Below, in pieces: positions 41,861 through 50,523 of a stretch of 64,000 nucleotides of DNA. Position 1 is the stretch's first letter. Every line of letters starts with the position of its first letter. This DNA comes from Domibacillus sp. DTU_2020_1001157_1_SI_ALB_TIR_016 (GTDB taxonomy: Bacteria; Bacillota; Bacilli; Bacillales; Domibacillaceae), in assembly GCF_032341995.1 (NCBI RefSeq), contig NZ_CP135439.1, positions 248,001 to 312,000 of the forward strand, read 5' to 3'. The notes below the pieces were generated by a model. It searched no databases. It was not told the DNA's origin and saw only the letters and a list, made by a program, of their open reading frames with translations. The translations under genes and the position numbers were made by a program.

Positions 41861-42139
41861 ATGGCAAAAAAAATATTGGTTTCATGCGGAACAGCAGTCG
41901 CTACGTCAACGGTTGTCGCTAAAAAAGTAGAAGAGACATTGAAAAACAAAGGGTATGACGTCGTTGTCGAGCAATGTAAAGCATCAGAGGTTCCTTATAA
42001 AGCAGCAGGTGCCGATGTGATTGTCACGACTACACCAATCAGCGATGCGGGAAGCACGCCTGTTATTCAAACCATTTCTTTTCTAACAGGTGTTGGAATC
42101 GACGCAGATATCGAAAAAATTATTCAGTACTTGGGATAA
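41861..42139 (+). CDS. gatB: PTS EIIB component, galactitol type
   Basis: 92 aa. Phosphocysteine Cys9 in KKILVSCGTAVATSTVV followed by the small EIIB-Gat fold. Placed 19 bp after EIIC. The order EIIA-EIIC-EIIB differs from the E. coli gat order A-B-C. Confidence 0.92.
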   Translation: MAKKILVSCGTAVATSTVVAKKVEETLKNKGYDVVVEQCKASEVPYKAAGADVIVTTTPISDAGSTPVIQTISFLTGVGIDADIEKIIQYLG

Positions 42140-42196
42140 AAAGGCGGAGGGGGAACTCTCCCCTCTTCTTATGATGCGATGGGGGAGGTGTTTTCG

Positions 42197-42631
42197 ATGT
42201 CTATTTACACGTACAGCAGATTATCAAAAAACATGACAATCTTTTTGCCAGTGCTGGTTATGGCTGGCCTTTTCGTCTGGGCCATCTATGGATTGCTGTC
42301 AGAAAACAGGTTTCCGTTAAATGAGCTGATTCTATATACAATGCCGGTGCTTCTTTTGTCTTCTTTTATCGGGCTTCACAATCCATCGAGTGTAAAAGTG
42401 ACCGACCAGTCGATTACCTTCAGCGGCTTTGGCCGAAGCCACACGTACACATGGGAAGAAGCGGGTGTTATTTTTATCCGGAAGTATGAGTATGTGGGAA
42501 AGACGTTTATCCGGCTTGGCAAGCCGCGCATTTTAGGCGGCAGATACTGGATTACACATGAAATGAATGACTATAAGGAGCTCCTCAGCCTTTTAGAACA
42601 GAAAAGCCAAAAGGACGTGAAAAGAGCATGA
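42197..42631 (+). CDS. Two-TM membrane protein with PH-like domain, unknown function
   Basis: 144 aa. Two hydrophobic helices (LPVLVMAGLFVWAIYGLLS and LYTMPVLLLSSFIGL) then a cytosolic beta-rich part (VKVTDQSITFSGFGRSHTY, EEAGVIFIRK, GGRYWITHEMNDYKELL) that reads like a bacterial PH-domain protein. The longer frame starts at 42179, but GGGGGAGG 8 nt before ATG 42197 fixes the start. It sits between PTS EIIB and the dehydrogenase and overlaps the latter by 4 bp (ATGA), so it is a true operon member. I do not recognise a role. Confidence 0.7.
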   Translation: MSIYTYSRLSKNMTIFLPVLVMAGLFVWAIYGLLSENRFPLNELILYTMPVLLLSSFIGLHNPSSVKVTDQSITFSGFGRSHTYTWEEAGVIFIRKYEYVGKTFIRLGKPRILGGRYWITHEMNDYKELLSLLEQKSQKDVKRA

Positions 42632-43656
42632 AGGCATCCGTTTTCTATGATAAACAAACCATTCAATACGAACAGCGGGCCATTCCGGAAATAGGACCTG
42701 GAGAAGTGCTGTTAAAAATGGAAGTGTGCGGACTGTGCGGCACGGATATTCACAAGGTGCTTGACGAATCCGTACCAGAATCAAGCATTCTCGGCCATGA
42801 AGTATCCGGTACGATTGTCCAAACAGGACAAGGGGTTTCGAATTTTAAAGAAGGAGACAGGGTATTCGTGGCCCATCATGTACCTTGTTTTACATGCCAT
42901 TACTGCCAGCGGAAAATGTATACCCTGTGCAGGCAGTTTAAAGAAACCAACCTGGATCCAGGAGGCTTCTCCGAATACATTCGTGTACCAGAGCTTCACG
43001 TTAAGCACACGGTGGGAAAACTGCCAGACAGCGTCACCTTTGAAGAAGGAGCACTTGTCGAACCCGTGGCCTGCTGCCTGCACGGATTTGAATCAATTCA
43101 AGTCAAGCCGGGAGACTCGCTTCTTATTTTAGGGGCCGGCCAAATTGGCTGTCTGCAGGTTCAAATTGCCCGTCATCTTTTAGCCGGACAAATCATTGTC
43201 AGTGATATTAATCCCTATCGGCTTGAACAGTCTCTTCAGTTTGGTGCAGATCGTGCGGTTAACAGTAAAGAGGAAGATCTGCTGGATACGGTGATGCGTT
43301 TGACGAACGGAAACGGAGCAGACCACGTAATTATCTCTGCAGGGATAGGCAGCCTGCTTCCTCAAGCAATGGAATGCGTGCGAAGAGGCGGCACGATTCT
43401 TGTTTTTGCTCCGTTTAAAAAGGAGTTCGTACAGATACCAGCTGAACGATTTTTTAATGATGAAATTAAAATAATCGGCTCTTATTCATCCAACCCTTAT
43501 AACTATGAAAGTGCACTTCGAATGATTCAACAAGGGATCATTCAAGCAGATAAAATGGTGACCCATCGTTTTCCGCTTTCACAGCTGCATGAAGCGATTC
43601 GCTGTGCACACGATCCGAATGAAAAAGTGCTCAAGGTACTCATTACCCCTTCATAA
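42628..43656 (+). CDS. Zinc-dependent polyol(-phosphate) dehydrogenase (GatD-like MDR)
   Basis: 342-aa medium-chain dehydrogenase. Catalytic Zn ligands in CGLCGTDIHK and GHEVSG, structural Zn cysteines in CFTCHYCQRKMYTLC, Rossmann motif LGAGQIGCLQVQIA. In the context of a Gat-type PTS it most likely oxidises the imported polyol phosphate (compare galactitol-1-phosphate 5-dehydrogenase). Starts at the ATG of an ATGA overlap with the preceding gene. Confidence 0.85.
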   Translation: MKASVFYDKQTIQYEQRAIPEIGPGEVLLKMEVCGLCGTDIHKVLDESVPESSILGHEVSGTIVQTGQGVSNFKEGDRVFVAHHVPCFTCHYCQRKMYTLCRQFKETNLDPGGFSEYIRVPELHVKHTVGKLPDSVTFEEGALVEPVACCLHGFESIQVKPGDSLLILGAGQIGCLQVQIARHLLAGQIIVSDINPYRLEQSLQFGADRAVNSKEEDLLDTVMRLTNGNGADHVIISAGIGSLLPQAMECVRRGGTILVFAPFKKEFVQIPAERFFNDEIKIIGSYSSNPYNYESALRMIQQGIIQADKMVTHRFPLSQLHEAIRCAHDPNEKVLKVLITPS

Positions 43657-43667
43657 GGAGAAGTGTT

Positions 43668-44339
43668 ATGAATATTACATTGCAGGAAAAAACGGTACTG
43701 CTGATTGGAGGAATCAGCCCAATCAATCAAGCACTTTGTGAAGCACTCGCTGAAGCAGGTGCAAAAGTGTGGCATCAAGTGTTTCAAGAAAAAGAAACCG
43801 TGATGAGCCCCTCCAGCAAAGTGATTGCAGCGGATGTCCGGCAGCCGAGCAAAGTGAAAAAACTGGCAGAATGTATTTTGGAAAAAGATAAAAAGATTGA
43901 TATTTTAATTCATTCTTTTCCAGCCCCTCCAGCCCGGTCTTTTTTGGAGACGGATCCAGAAGAATGGCTGTCTTTGTTCCAATACCATGTGGATGTGCCT
44001 TTTCTGATGTGCCGGGAAATCATGCCGCACATGGCAAAAGCACACGGCGGCATTGTAATCAATATTTCATCATCCGCAGCAGTGACAGGTGAAGGGGGTC
44101 CTCCTTTTGCCGCGGCAAGCAGCACATTACAATCGATGACGCGCGGCCTGGCCCGTGAGTATAAGGAGCAAAACGTACGTGTCAGCGGCATAGCACCTGC
44201 TCTGTTGGCAAAGGAAGAAAAAGAAAATGAGCAGGTCATTTCTTCAACCGTTGCCATGACGCTGCTGCTTTGTTCAGACTATGGAGGCTATATAAGCGGC
44301 GAATCGATTCTCATTGATGGAGGGAAAAGTGTTGGATAA
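43668..44339 (+). CDS. SDR-family protein without the catalytic Tyr/Lys (probable pseudoenzyme)
   Basis: 223 aa with overall SDR layout (Rossmann start KTVLLIGGISPINQAL, NISSSAAVTGEGG, C-terminal GGYISGESILIDGGKS). The canonical YxxxK is replaced by FAAASS (Phe for Tyr, Ser for Lys), and the TGxxxGxG nucleotide loop is altered to GGISPINQ. It is thus unlikely to catalyse the usual redox step. It overlaps the next gene, an intact SDR, which suggests a partner or regulatory role. AAGGAGA precedes the ATG. Confidence 0.8.
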   Translation: MNITLQEKTVLLIGGISPINQALCEALAEAGAKVWHQVFQEKETVMSPSSKVIAADVRQPSKVKKLAECILEKDKKIDILIHSFPAPPARSFLETDPEEWLSLFQYHVDVPFLMCREIMPHMAKAHGGIVINISSSAAVTGEGGPPFAAASSTLQSMTRGLAREYKEQNVRVSGIAPALLAKEEKENEQVISSTVAMTLLLCSDYGGYISGESILIDGGKSVG

Positions 44340-45060
44340 TGTACTCATCATTGGAGGTGCTGCAGGCATTGGACACCAGATTGCTTTAGACTTTGCCGAA
44401 AAAGGATGCTGTACAGCTGTGGCGGATATTGACCAGTCAGCTCTAACAGACATGACCCAGCAAAATCAAATACATGGATTTAAAGCAGATGTCAGCTCAT
44501 GGGAAAGCGTCTCGGAAATGATCGAACAAGTTATCGATAAGATAGGAAGCATTGATACGCTTGTGTTTTCGGCAGGCATAACGAAAAAAGGGAAGCTGGA
44601 AGAAACAAACTGGGCTTTATGGCAAAAAACAATGGCGGTTAACTTACATGGTCTGTTTTTCAGCATCAAAGCCGCCGCACCGCACATGATAGGCAGAAAA
44701 AAAGGAAAAATCGTTATTATCGGCTCTGGCTCTGCTATTACAGGATCGGGAGGAGGCATTCAATATTACGCCTCAAAAGGCGGTGCATTTGGACTTATGA
44801 GATCACTTGTGAAAGAGCTTGGAGAACACCAAATTAATATTAATGTGATCGCCCCGAGAGTCATTGAATCACAAATGCTTGATTCACTTTATCCAACGGA
44901 CGAGCTAAAACAAACGGTCAGAAATAAAATCCCGATCGGAAGACTGGGCAGGCCGTCCGATATTTCTGAACTGGTGCAGTATCTTAGTTCAGCTCAAGCG
45001 GATTATATTCATGGCCAAATCTTTCTTCTTGATGGCGGAAGAACGTATCAAGGAAACTAA
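44332..45060 (+). CDS. SDR-family oxidoreductase (catalytically complete)
   Basis: 242 aa. NAD(P) motif IIGGAAGIGHQIA, NNAG-equivalent FSAGITKKG, catalytic Ser in IIGSGSAITGSGG and YxxxK in YYASKGGAF, C-terminal FLLDGGRTYQGN. Likely acts on a polyol or keto-sugar phosphate made by the operon. The frame is open from 44314; a GTG at 44329 and TTG at 44332 follow GGAGGG at 4 and 7 nt, so TTG 44332 is preferred. It overlaps the previous stop by 8 bp, so the two SDRs are translationally coupled. A strong terminator ends the operon. Confidence 0.87.
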   Translation: MDNVLIIGGAAGIGHQIALDFAEKGCCTAVADIDQSALTDMTQQNQIHGFKADVSSWESVSEMIEQVIDKIGSIDTLVFSAGITKKGKLEETNWALWQKTMAVNLHGLFFSIKAAAPHMIGRKKGKIVIIGSGSAITGSGGGIQYYASKGGAFGLMRSLVKELGEHQININVIAPRVIESQMLDSLYPTDELKQTVRNKIPIGRLGRPSDISELVQYLSSAQADYIHGQIFLLDGGRTYQGN

Positions 45061-45062
45061 TA

Positions 45063-45125
45063 AAAAGGAAACACGCTATTTTTGCAACAGGATTGAACCG
45101 TTGTAAAAATAGCGTGTTTCCTTTT
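45063..45125 (+). terminator. Terminator of the Gat operon
   Basis: Long stem AAAAGGAAACACGCTATTTT / AAAATAGCGTGTTTCCTTTT (with inner GCAAC/GTTGT pairing), 11-nt loop, ending in TTTT. Confidence 0.88.
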
Positions 45126-45161
45126 GTCTGAAAATTTTTTCATAAAATCCGTGAATTACTG

Positions 45162-45191
45162 TTGACTTTAATTCATAGGATGGACTACAAT
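45162..45191 (+). promoter_or_regulatory. Sigma-A promoter of the gut operon
   Basis: -35 TTGACT (45162-45167), 18-bp spacer, -10 TACAAT (45186-45191); the shared operator starts 2 bp later. Confidence 0.7.
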
Positions 45192-45193
45192 CA

Positions 45194-45228
45194 TTACAAA
45201 GGTAACGTATAAGAACAAATGTAAAGGG
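45194..45228 (+). promoter_or_regulatory. 35-bp operator shared with the aco operon (gut copy)
   Basis: TTACAAAGGTAAC ... GAACAAATGTAAAGGG, identical to 30808-30842 at 30 of 35 positions, with the same 2-bp offset from the -10 box and the same reach into the ribosome site. Candidate binding site of one or both SorC regulators. Confidence 0.65.
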
Positions 45229-45238
45229 GTGATCTTCA

Positions 45239-45607
45239 ATGTGGGGTTATCTTCTTGCGGGGTTTGTCGTTTTATGGCTGCTTCAAATTTATTTGACCAT
45301 GCGTCAGATGAAGCATTATCGAATGACGATTCAACATATGAGCAGAAGAGAAAGCGGTTACTTAGGTGTTGGTGTTGAGAAAAAGAAACTTGGTTCCGGT
45401 ACCGTGCTGATTCTTGTTACAAATGAACAAGGGATTGTTGAAGAATGCCGGGTAATGAGCGGTGTCACGGTTTTTGCTAAATTTAAAAAATGTAAGCGGT
45501 TTATAGGTCAGCATATTTCCGTACTGCATGATGAACAATGGGAAAAGTCGCTCGAAATGGCCACTGATAAAATTAAACAGCAAATGAATACGGCTGTAAC
45601 CGTTTAA
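45239..45607 (+). CDS. gutM: Glucitol operon activator protein GutM
   Basis: 122 aa. One N-terminal TM helix (YLLAGFVVLWLLQIYLTM) followed by the GutM core MKHYRMTIQHMSRRESGYLGVGVEKKK and VEECRVMSGVTVFAKFK. GutM/SrlM accompanies glucitol PTS operons and is annotated as an activator, although its mechanism is not clear and the TM helix argues against a classic DNA-binding role. First gene of the gut operon; GTAAAGGGGTGAT ahead of the ATG overlaps the operator. Confidence 0.88.
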   Translation: MWGYLLAGFVVLWLLQIYLTMRQMKHYRMTIQHMSRRESGYLGVGVEKKKLGSGTVLILVTNEQGIVEECRVMSGVTVFAKFKKCKRFIGQHISVLHDEQWEKSLEMATDKIKQQMNTAVTV

Positions 45608-45641
45608 CTTTCATTATACAAGAAAGAGGAGGGAATGTAAG

Positions 45642-46175
45642 ATGGACTTTTTGGTAAAATTTGCAGAAGGATTTATCGGGATGTTCGAAAAAGGTGGAGA
45701 AACCTTTATGGGCATGTTTACCGGTATCATTCCGACACTCATTTGTTTGATTCTTGCTGTAAACGCTTTAATTAAAATTATCGGGGAAGAACGGATTGAC
45801 CGCTTCGCCCGTAAAACAACGAAAAATATTATTTTACGCTATACGCTGTTTCCACTCCTAGCTGTCTTCTTTTTAACAAACCCGATGGCTTATACATTCG
45901 GGAAGTTCCTGCCAGAGCGTCAGAAACCAGCTTTCTATGATTCAGCTGTTTCACTCGTCCATCCGATCACAGGGTTGTTCCCGCACGCCAATGCGGCAGA
46001 GCTGTTCGTGTACATGGGAATTGCCCAGGGAATTACGACGCTTGGCCTTTCAACGGGACCACTAGCGATCCGGTTTTTCCTTGTCGGCATGATTGTCATT
46101 TTAATCCGCGGGATTTTAACAGAACGTATTACCATTGCGATGATGAAACGCCAGGGTATTTCCATAACGGACTAA
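45642..46175 (+). CDS. srlA: PTS glucitol/sorbitol EIIC
   Basis: 177 aa. EIIC-Gut family: FAEGFIGMFEKGGETFMGMFTGIIPTL at the start and NPMAYTFGKFLPERQKPAFYDSA, with about four TM segments. Together with the EIIBC subunit it forms the membrane part of the sorbitol-type PTS. 34 bp after gutM; ribosome site AGAGGAGGG. Confidence 0.93.
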   Translation: MDFLVKFAEGFIGMFEKGGETFMGMFTGIIPTLICLILAVNALIKIIGEERIDRFARKTTKNIILRYTLFPLLAVFFLTNPMAYTFGKFLPERQKPAFYDSAVSLVHPITGLFPHANAAELFVYMGIAQGITTLGLSTGPLAIRFFLVGMIVILIRGILTERITIAMMKRQGISITD

Positions 46176-46196
46176 TGAAGAGAGGGGGAGAAGCAG

Positions 46197-47234
46197 ATGT
46201 CTGAAAATCAAGCAGTAAATCCACAGTATAAAGCAGTCAAAATTACCAAAGGCAGCAACGGATGGGGAGGGCCGCTTGTCATCCAGCCGGATGAGCAGAA
46301 AAAGTATGTCGTATCCGTTACTGGCGGAGGCATTCACCCGGTTGCCCAGCGCATTGCAGATTTAACCGGTGCACAGGCCGTCGACGGCTTTAAAACATCG
46401 ATTGAAAAAGACGAAATGGCCTGCGTTTTAATTGACTGCGGCGGTACAGCACGCTGCGGTGTGTATCCGAAAATGGGTGTGCTGACGATCAACCTGACGC
46501 CCACATCTCCATCCGGGCCATTAATGAAGTTTATTAAGGAAGACAATTTTGTTTCCGGTGTAAGAGAGCCGGACATTCAGCCGGCAGGCGGAGAAGCAGC
46601 ACCGTCCGTTACTGCGGCAGCACATCCGAAAAATGCCCAGCAGCTGAAAGCAGAAGCGCGCGAAAAAGTCGCACAGATGAAAACCAGCAGCGGTGAACCG
46701 CGCAAGCAGAACATCATTGAAAAGCTGGGCCGTTCGATGGGCGGCGTGATCGGGGTGCTGTACCAGGCAGCACGGGAAACGATTGAGCAGGTATTGAAAA
46801 ACATCATCCCATTTATGGCGCTTGTCAGCACCTTGATCGGGATTATTCTGTACACAGGTATCGGTGATGTTATTGCCAACTTTGTATCGCCGCTTGCCGG
46901 TAATATCTTCGGGCTTCTCGTTCTGTCGGTGATTTGTGCCGTACCGATCCTGTCACCGCTGCTCGGGCCGGGTGCCGTGATTGCCCAGGTCGTTGGTGTA
47001 CTCGTCGGGGTGGAGATCGGCAAAGGGAATATCCCGCCAAGCCTCGCTCTTCCGGCCCTGTTTGCGATTAACCCGCAGGTAGGCGCAGATTTTGTGCCAG
47101 TAGGATTAACACTTGGGGAAGCAAAACCGGAAACAGTAGAAGTTGGGGTGCCGGCTGTTTTAATGTCACGTTTAATTACAGGGCCGCTTGCGGTCGTGAT
47201 TGCATACTTCTTTAGCTTTGGCTTATACGAATAA
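46197..47234 (+). CDS. srlE: PTS glucitol/sorbitol EIIBC
   Basis: 345 aa. N-terminal EIIB-Gut with phosphocysteine in [18 protein letters not shown] ([15 protein letters not shown] at the start) and a C-terminal EIIC2 part from about residue 185 with four TM helices ([31 protein letters not shown]). An alanine/charge-rich linker separates the two. 21 bp after srlA. Confidence 0.93.
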   Translation: MSENQAVNPQYKAVKITKGSNGWGGPLVIQPDEQKKYVVSVTGGGIHPVAQRIADLTGAQAVDGFKTSIEKDEMACVLIDCGGTARCGVYPKMGVLTINLTPTSPSGPLMKFIKEDNFVSGVREPDIQPAGGEAAPSVTAAAHPKNAQQLKAEAREKVAQMKTSSGEPRKQNIIEKLGRSMGGVIGVLYQAARETIEQVLKNIIPFMALVSTLIGIILYTGIGDVIANFVSPLAGNIFGLLVLSVICAVPILSPLLGPGAVIAQVVGVLVGVEIGKGNIPPSLALPALFAINPQVGADFVPVGLTLGEAKPETVEVGVPAVLMSRLITGPLAVVIAYFFSFGLYE

Positions 47235-47272
47235 TAGGAGGGGTCACTTTGAGTGTACTTGGAGGCGTAAAA

Positions 47273-47647
47273 ATGAAAACGATTTATCAGTCAACTGTTA
47301 CAGAGCTTGGTGCAGACGTGGAGATGTTTGCGGAAGAAAAAATGCTGATTATTTTCAATGAAAGCGCACCGAAAGACCTGCGTGACATCGCGGTTGTGCA
47401 CAGCATTGCGCCGCTTGAAGGTGTGATTGAAGCGGGCGATATTCTGACTTTTGGCGATCAGGCGTACAAGGTGACGTTTGTAGGAGACAAAGTAAACGAA
47501 ACGGTTGCAGAGCTTGGCCACTGCACAATTACGTTTAACGGAGCGGATCATGCAGACCTGCCAGGAACGCTTTGTGTAGAGGATAAAGACATGCCGGTCA
47601 TCTCGGTATCAACAACGATTACATTTCAAAAGCCTGAGGGGGCCTAA
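47273..47647 (+). CDS. srlB: PTS glucitol/sorbitol EIIA
   Basis: 124 aa. EIIA-Gut: IYQSTVTELGADVEMFAEEKMLIIF, with a histidine in DIAVVHSIAPLEG as probable phosphorylation site, then FGDQAYKVTFVGD and LGHCTITFNG. A TTG at 47249 behind AGGAGGGG could also initiate, but ATG 47273 aligns with the start of E. coli SrlB and follows GGAGGC. 2 bp before the SAF-domain oxidoreductase gene. Confidence 0.9.
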   Translation: MKTIYQSTVTELGADVEMFAEEKMLIIFNESAPKDLRDIAVVHSIAPLEGVIEAGDILTFGDQAYKVTFVGDKVNETVAELGHCTITFNGADHADLPGTLCVEDKDMPVISVSTTITFQKPEGA

Positions 47648-47649
47648 AC

Positions 47650-48939
47650 ATGTTGGGACTTAACCGAAAACTGATGCAGCTTGAGAAAGAAGGAAAGGAA
47701 ATTAAAGTCGGCTTGATTGGCTGCGGCCAAATGGGACGCGGCATGATTTCGCAAATTGAAAGCATGAAGGGCATGCGTGTAGCCGCGACAGCCGACTTGA
47801 AAACAGATATTATTCAAAATGCGTACATGACAGCCGGTGTGGAGCCGCAGCATATCGTTACCACAACAGAAATCGAAACAGCAGAAAAAGCATTAAGAGA
47901 AAACAAAGTGGTGGCCACTACCGATGTGTCTATGGTGATCGCGCTGCCGGGCATTGATGTTATTGTAGATGCAACAGGCATCCCAAACCTTGGTGCTGAA
48001 ATTGCCTGGAAAACGATTATGAACAAAAAGCATATTGTTATGCTGAATGTAGAAGCGGATATTACAGTCGGTCCATTGCTTCATCAAATGGCAGAAGCAA
48101 GCAGCGTTGTTTATACAGGATCTGCTGGTGATGAGCCAGGCTGTATTATGGAGCTGTATGACTTTGCCGATGCGCTTGGCTTTGACATCGTCGCTCTTGG
48201 GAAAGGAAAAAACAACCCATTAAACTATGAAGCAAATCCGGATTCAGCGGCAGCAGAAGCAAAAGAAAAAGGCTCAAGCCCGAAAATGCTCGCTTCCTTC
48301 CAGGATGGAACGAAAACAATGGTTGAAATGAACGCGGTCGCAAATGCAACAGGATTTTTACCGGATAAACCGGGCATGCATGGCCCGGAAGGCACGGTGA
48401 AAGAGCTGCCGGATATTTTCCGCCTGCAGGAAGAAGGAGGCATTTTAAAAAGCAAAAAGATTGTCGACTATGTAAATGGCGTTGCGCCGGGCGTCTTTGC
48501 CATCATTTCTTCCGAAAAAGAAGAAGTAAACCATGAAATGCAGTACTTAAAAATGGGCCCGGGACCAAATTATATTCTGTTCCGCCCTTACCACTTAACG
48601 AGCTTAGAAACGCCGCTTTCAGTGGCTCGGGCCTATTTAAACCAGTCAGCCACCATCGCACCTTGGCATGGCCTGCAGGCAGAAACCGTCGCAACAGCGA
48701 AAAAAGATCTGCAGCCAGGTGACCGCCTTGACGGCATCGGCGGATTTACAGTATACGGCACGCTGTACAGCCAGGAAGAATCCAAAGCCGCCAATGCTTT
48801 CCCAATCGGACTTGTAGATCCGAATGTGGTCTTAAAACGTGCAGTGAAAAAAGGCGACATTTTAACGTATGATGATATCGAACAGGAGCGGGAGTCAACG
48901 ATTTGGAAGCTGCGCTCTCTTCAAGCACAGAGCTTTTAA
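47650..48939 (+). CDS. SAF-domain, homoserine-dehydrogenase-like NAD(P) oxidoreductase
   Basis: 429 aa. N-terminal Rossmann domain (VGLIGCGQMGRGMISQI), VDATGIPNLGAEIAW and HIVMLNVEADITVG as in homoserine-dehydrogenase-like enzymes, a central catalytic part (SAGDEPGCIMELYDF, GKGKNNPLNY) and a C-terminal SAF domain (about 350-429; KKGDILTYDDIE). It is the last gene of the gut operon, 2 bp after srlB, in the place where srlD (sorbitol-6-phosphate dehydrogenase, an SDR) stands in enterobacteria. It probably oxidises the phosphorylated polyol brought in by the PTS; the exact substrate is unknown. Confidence 0.82.
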   Translation: MLGLNRKLMQLEKEGKEIKVGLIGCGQMGRGMISQIESMKGMRVAATADLKTDIIQNAYMTAGVEPQHIVTTTEIETAEKALRENKVVATTDVSMVIALPGIDVIVDATGIPNLGAEIAWKTIMNKKHIVMLNVEADITVGPLLHQMAEASSVVYTGSAGDEPGCIMELYDFADALGFDIVALGKGKNNPLNYEANPDSAAAEAKEKGSSPKMLASFQDGTKTMVEMNAVANATGFLPDKPGMHGPEGTVKELPDIFRLQEEGGILKSKKIVDYVNGVAPGVFAIISSEKEEVNHEMQYLKMGPGPNYILFRPYHLTSLETPLSVARAYLNQSATIAPWHGLQAETVATAKKDLQPGDRLDGIGGFTVYGTLYSQEESKAANAFPIGLVDPNVVLKRAVKKGDILTYDDIEQERESTIWKLRSLQAQSF

Positions 48940-48946
48940 GGAACGA

Positions 48947-48980
48947 AAAGGGATGCTGCCGTATATCGGGGCATCCCTTT
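48947..48980 (+). terminator. Terminator of the gut operon
   Basis: Stem AAAGGGATGC / GCATCCCTTT, 14-nt loop, weak U-rich tail. Confidence 0.75.
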
Positions 48981-49000
48981 AATTGTTTTGAACAGCTTGG

Positions 49001-49029
49001 TTTACCGGTCCCCCTGATTGGCATATAAT
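49001..49029 (+). promoter_or_regulatory. Sigma-A promoter of the zinc-ribbon gene
   Basis: -35 TTTACC (49001-49006), 17-bp spacer, -10 TATAAT (49024-49029), 39 bp before the GTG start. Confidence 0.6.
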
Positions 49030-49067
49030 AAAGAGAGAAAGAAATAGGTGTGAAGGAGTGAGGCTTA

Positions 49068-49400
49068 GTGAAAATTTCCGAAATGGAAGCCGGCCTTTAT
49101 TGCACGCGTTGTCATGATGAAACCATTCATCGGGTTGTGTATGTGAACAATAAAATTCAAAGCATTGAATGTGAGGAGTGCCATCGGCTGACTGGCATGA
49201 AAATCGATGCAAAAAAAGAATTATATAAAGAAATGTACGACCGTATTTCAACAAAGCCTTCACGAATGACACAGGAATATAAGCAGGACTTAAGCAAGTT
49301 TGTTTCCGGTATGCCGCTGCGGGTGATCAGCAAGCCATACAGACTCATCAAATATGTGAACGAAACGAGAAAAGTACTCAAACAGTCTAAACATTCTTAA
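49068..49400 (+). CDS. Small zinc-ribbon-like protein (bh protein family), unknown function
   Basis: 110 aa. The N-terminus has CTRCHDE and CEECHRL, two CxxC pairs about 24 residues apart that should bind one zinc ion; the rest is basic and helical. Widespread in Bacillaceae under the name bh protein, without a known role. GTG start 9 nt behind GAAGGAGTG. Monocistronic with its own promoter and terminator. Confidence 0.75.
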   Translation: MKISEMEAGLYCTRCHDETIHRVVYVNNKIQSIECEECHRLTGMKIDAKKELYKEMYDRISTKPSRMTQEYKQDLSKFVSGMPLRVISKPYRLIKYVNETRKVLKQSKHS

Positions 49401-49405
49401 CGCAG

Positions 49406-49437
49406 GCGGTATGCTTTTGAAGCAGCCGCTTTTTTTG
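49406..49437 (+). terminator. Terminator after the zinc-ribbon gene
   Basis: Stem GCGG-TGCTT / AAGCA-CCGC with small bulges, followed by T8. Confidence 0.8.
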
Positions 49438-49458
49438 TGCTCAAAAAAGACGGCACAC

Positions 49459-50334
49459 TTATTTGTGTCCGTCTGGTTCGATATGAATATGGGTCAAGCG
49501 GATGCCATGCTCCTGCAGCAGGGCTTCCTCTACATACTCGGTAATATCATGGCTTTCGATTACGTTTAAACCCGGGTCTACAAGAAGAACAACGTCTACA
49601 AGCGTAATGTTTCCGTGCGAGCGGGCTTTAATGCTCGGCACACCGCGGACACCCGGTACTTTTTCAACAGTTTTCTGCATCCCTTTTAATTCATCAAGGT
49701 CAAATGCATCCGTCAGGGCAAGAGATGCGTCAGAAAAAATATCCCAGGCGGTTTTTAAAATAATAAGGCCGACCACAAAAGCAGTGAGCGTATCAAGCCA
49801 GCCAAGGCCCAGGCGCGATCCGATAATCCCGACAAAGGCTCCTACGCTGACCAGAGCATCTGAACGGTTATCATGGGCAGCCGCCAAAATGGATTGGCTG
49901 TTAATTTTTTGGGCAAGCCGCCTGTTGTAGAGGTAAACGCCATACATGACCAGTGCAGCACCCAGAGCTGTCCAGGCGGTGAACATATCAGGTGCTTCAT
50001 GATTCGCTTGAAACAGGGATTGTCCGGCTGTAAGCAAAACTTGAATGGCAACGGATGCCATAATAAAAGCGGCTAAAAGAGAAGCAACCGTTTCTGCGCG
50101 AAAGTGGCCGTACCGGTGATTTTCATCCGGCGGTCTACGGGCGATGCGCAGACCGATCAAAATAGCGACGGAAGCGATAATATCTGTTGAGTTATTTAAA
50201 CCATCTGCTTTCAGCGCTTCGGAATTGCCGATCCAGCCGACGGTCAGCTTTACTGCGGAAAGGAATAAGTAGGCTGCGATGCTGATCCATGCACCGCGTT
50301 CCCCTTTTTTTAAATCTTCATATGCTGTTTCCAC
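49459..50334 (-). CDS. Cation diffusion facilitator (CDF) metal efflux protein, MneS/YeaB-like
   Basis: 291 aa with six TM helices and a cytosolic C-terminal domain. TM2/TM5 metal site residues in ADGLNNSTDI and AHDNRSDAL (N/D in place of the Zn-type H/D pattern), which is typical of Mn2+-selective CDFs; RYGHFRAETV is the family loop. The N-terminus DLKKGERGAWISIAAY resembles Bacillus YeaB (MneS), a Mn exporter. It is divergent from a ZIP-family gene. Confidence 0.87.
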   Translation of the reverse strand: METAYEDLKKGERGAWISIAAYLFLSAVKLTVGWIGNSEALKADGLNNSTDIIASVAILIGLRIARRPPDENHRYGHFRAETVASLLAAFIMASVAIQVLLTAGQSLFQANHEAPDMFTAWTALGAALVMYGVYLYNRRLAQKINSQSILAAAHDNRSDALVSVGAFVGIIGSRLGLGWLDTLTAFVVGLIILKTAWDIFSDASLALTDAFDLDELKGMQKTVEKVPGVRGVPSIKARSHGNITLVDVVLLVDPGLNVIESHDITEYVEEALLQEHGIRLTHIHIEPDGHK

Positions 50335-50523
50335 CTGTGGTTCCTCCAGAAAAGTTAGTGTTTATACTATACCAGCCCTCATTCGGGTGGGTCTACGGCA
50401 ACATGATTGCCGCTGGCTTAACAAGTTGCCCTCGTACTACAATTGTTCTTTTTCGCAAAAAAGAGAGTCAATTGCAAAACAACGGGGAAAAGAAAAAAGA
50501 ATAACAAATAGGTGGTGAAAACA

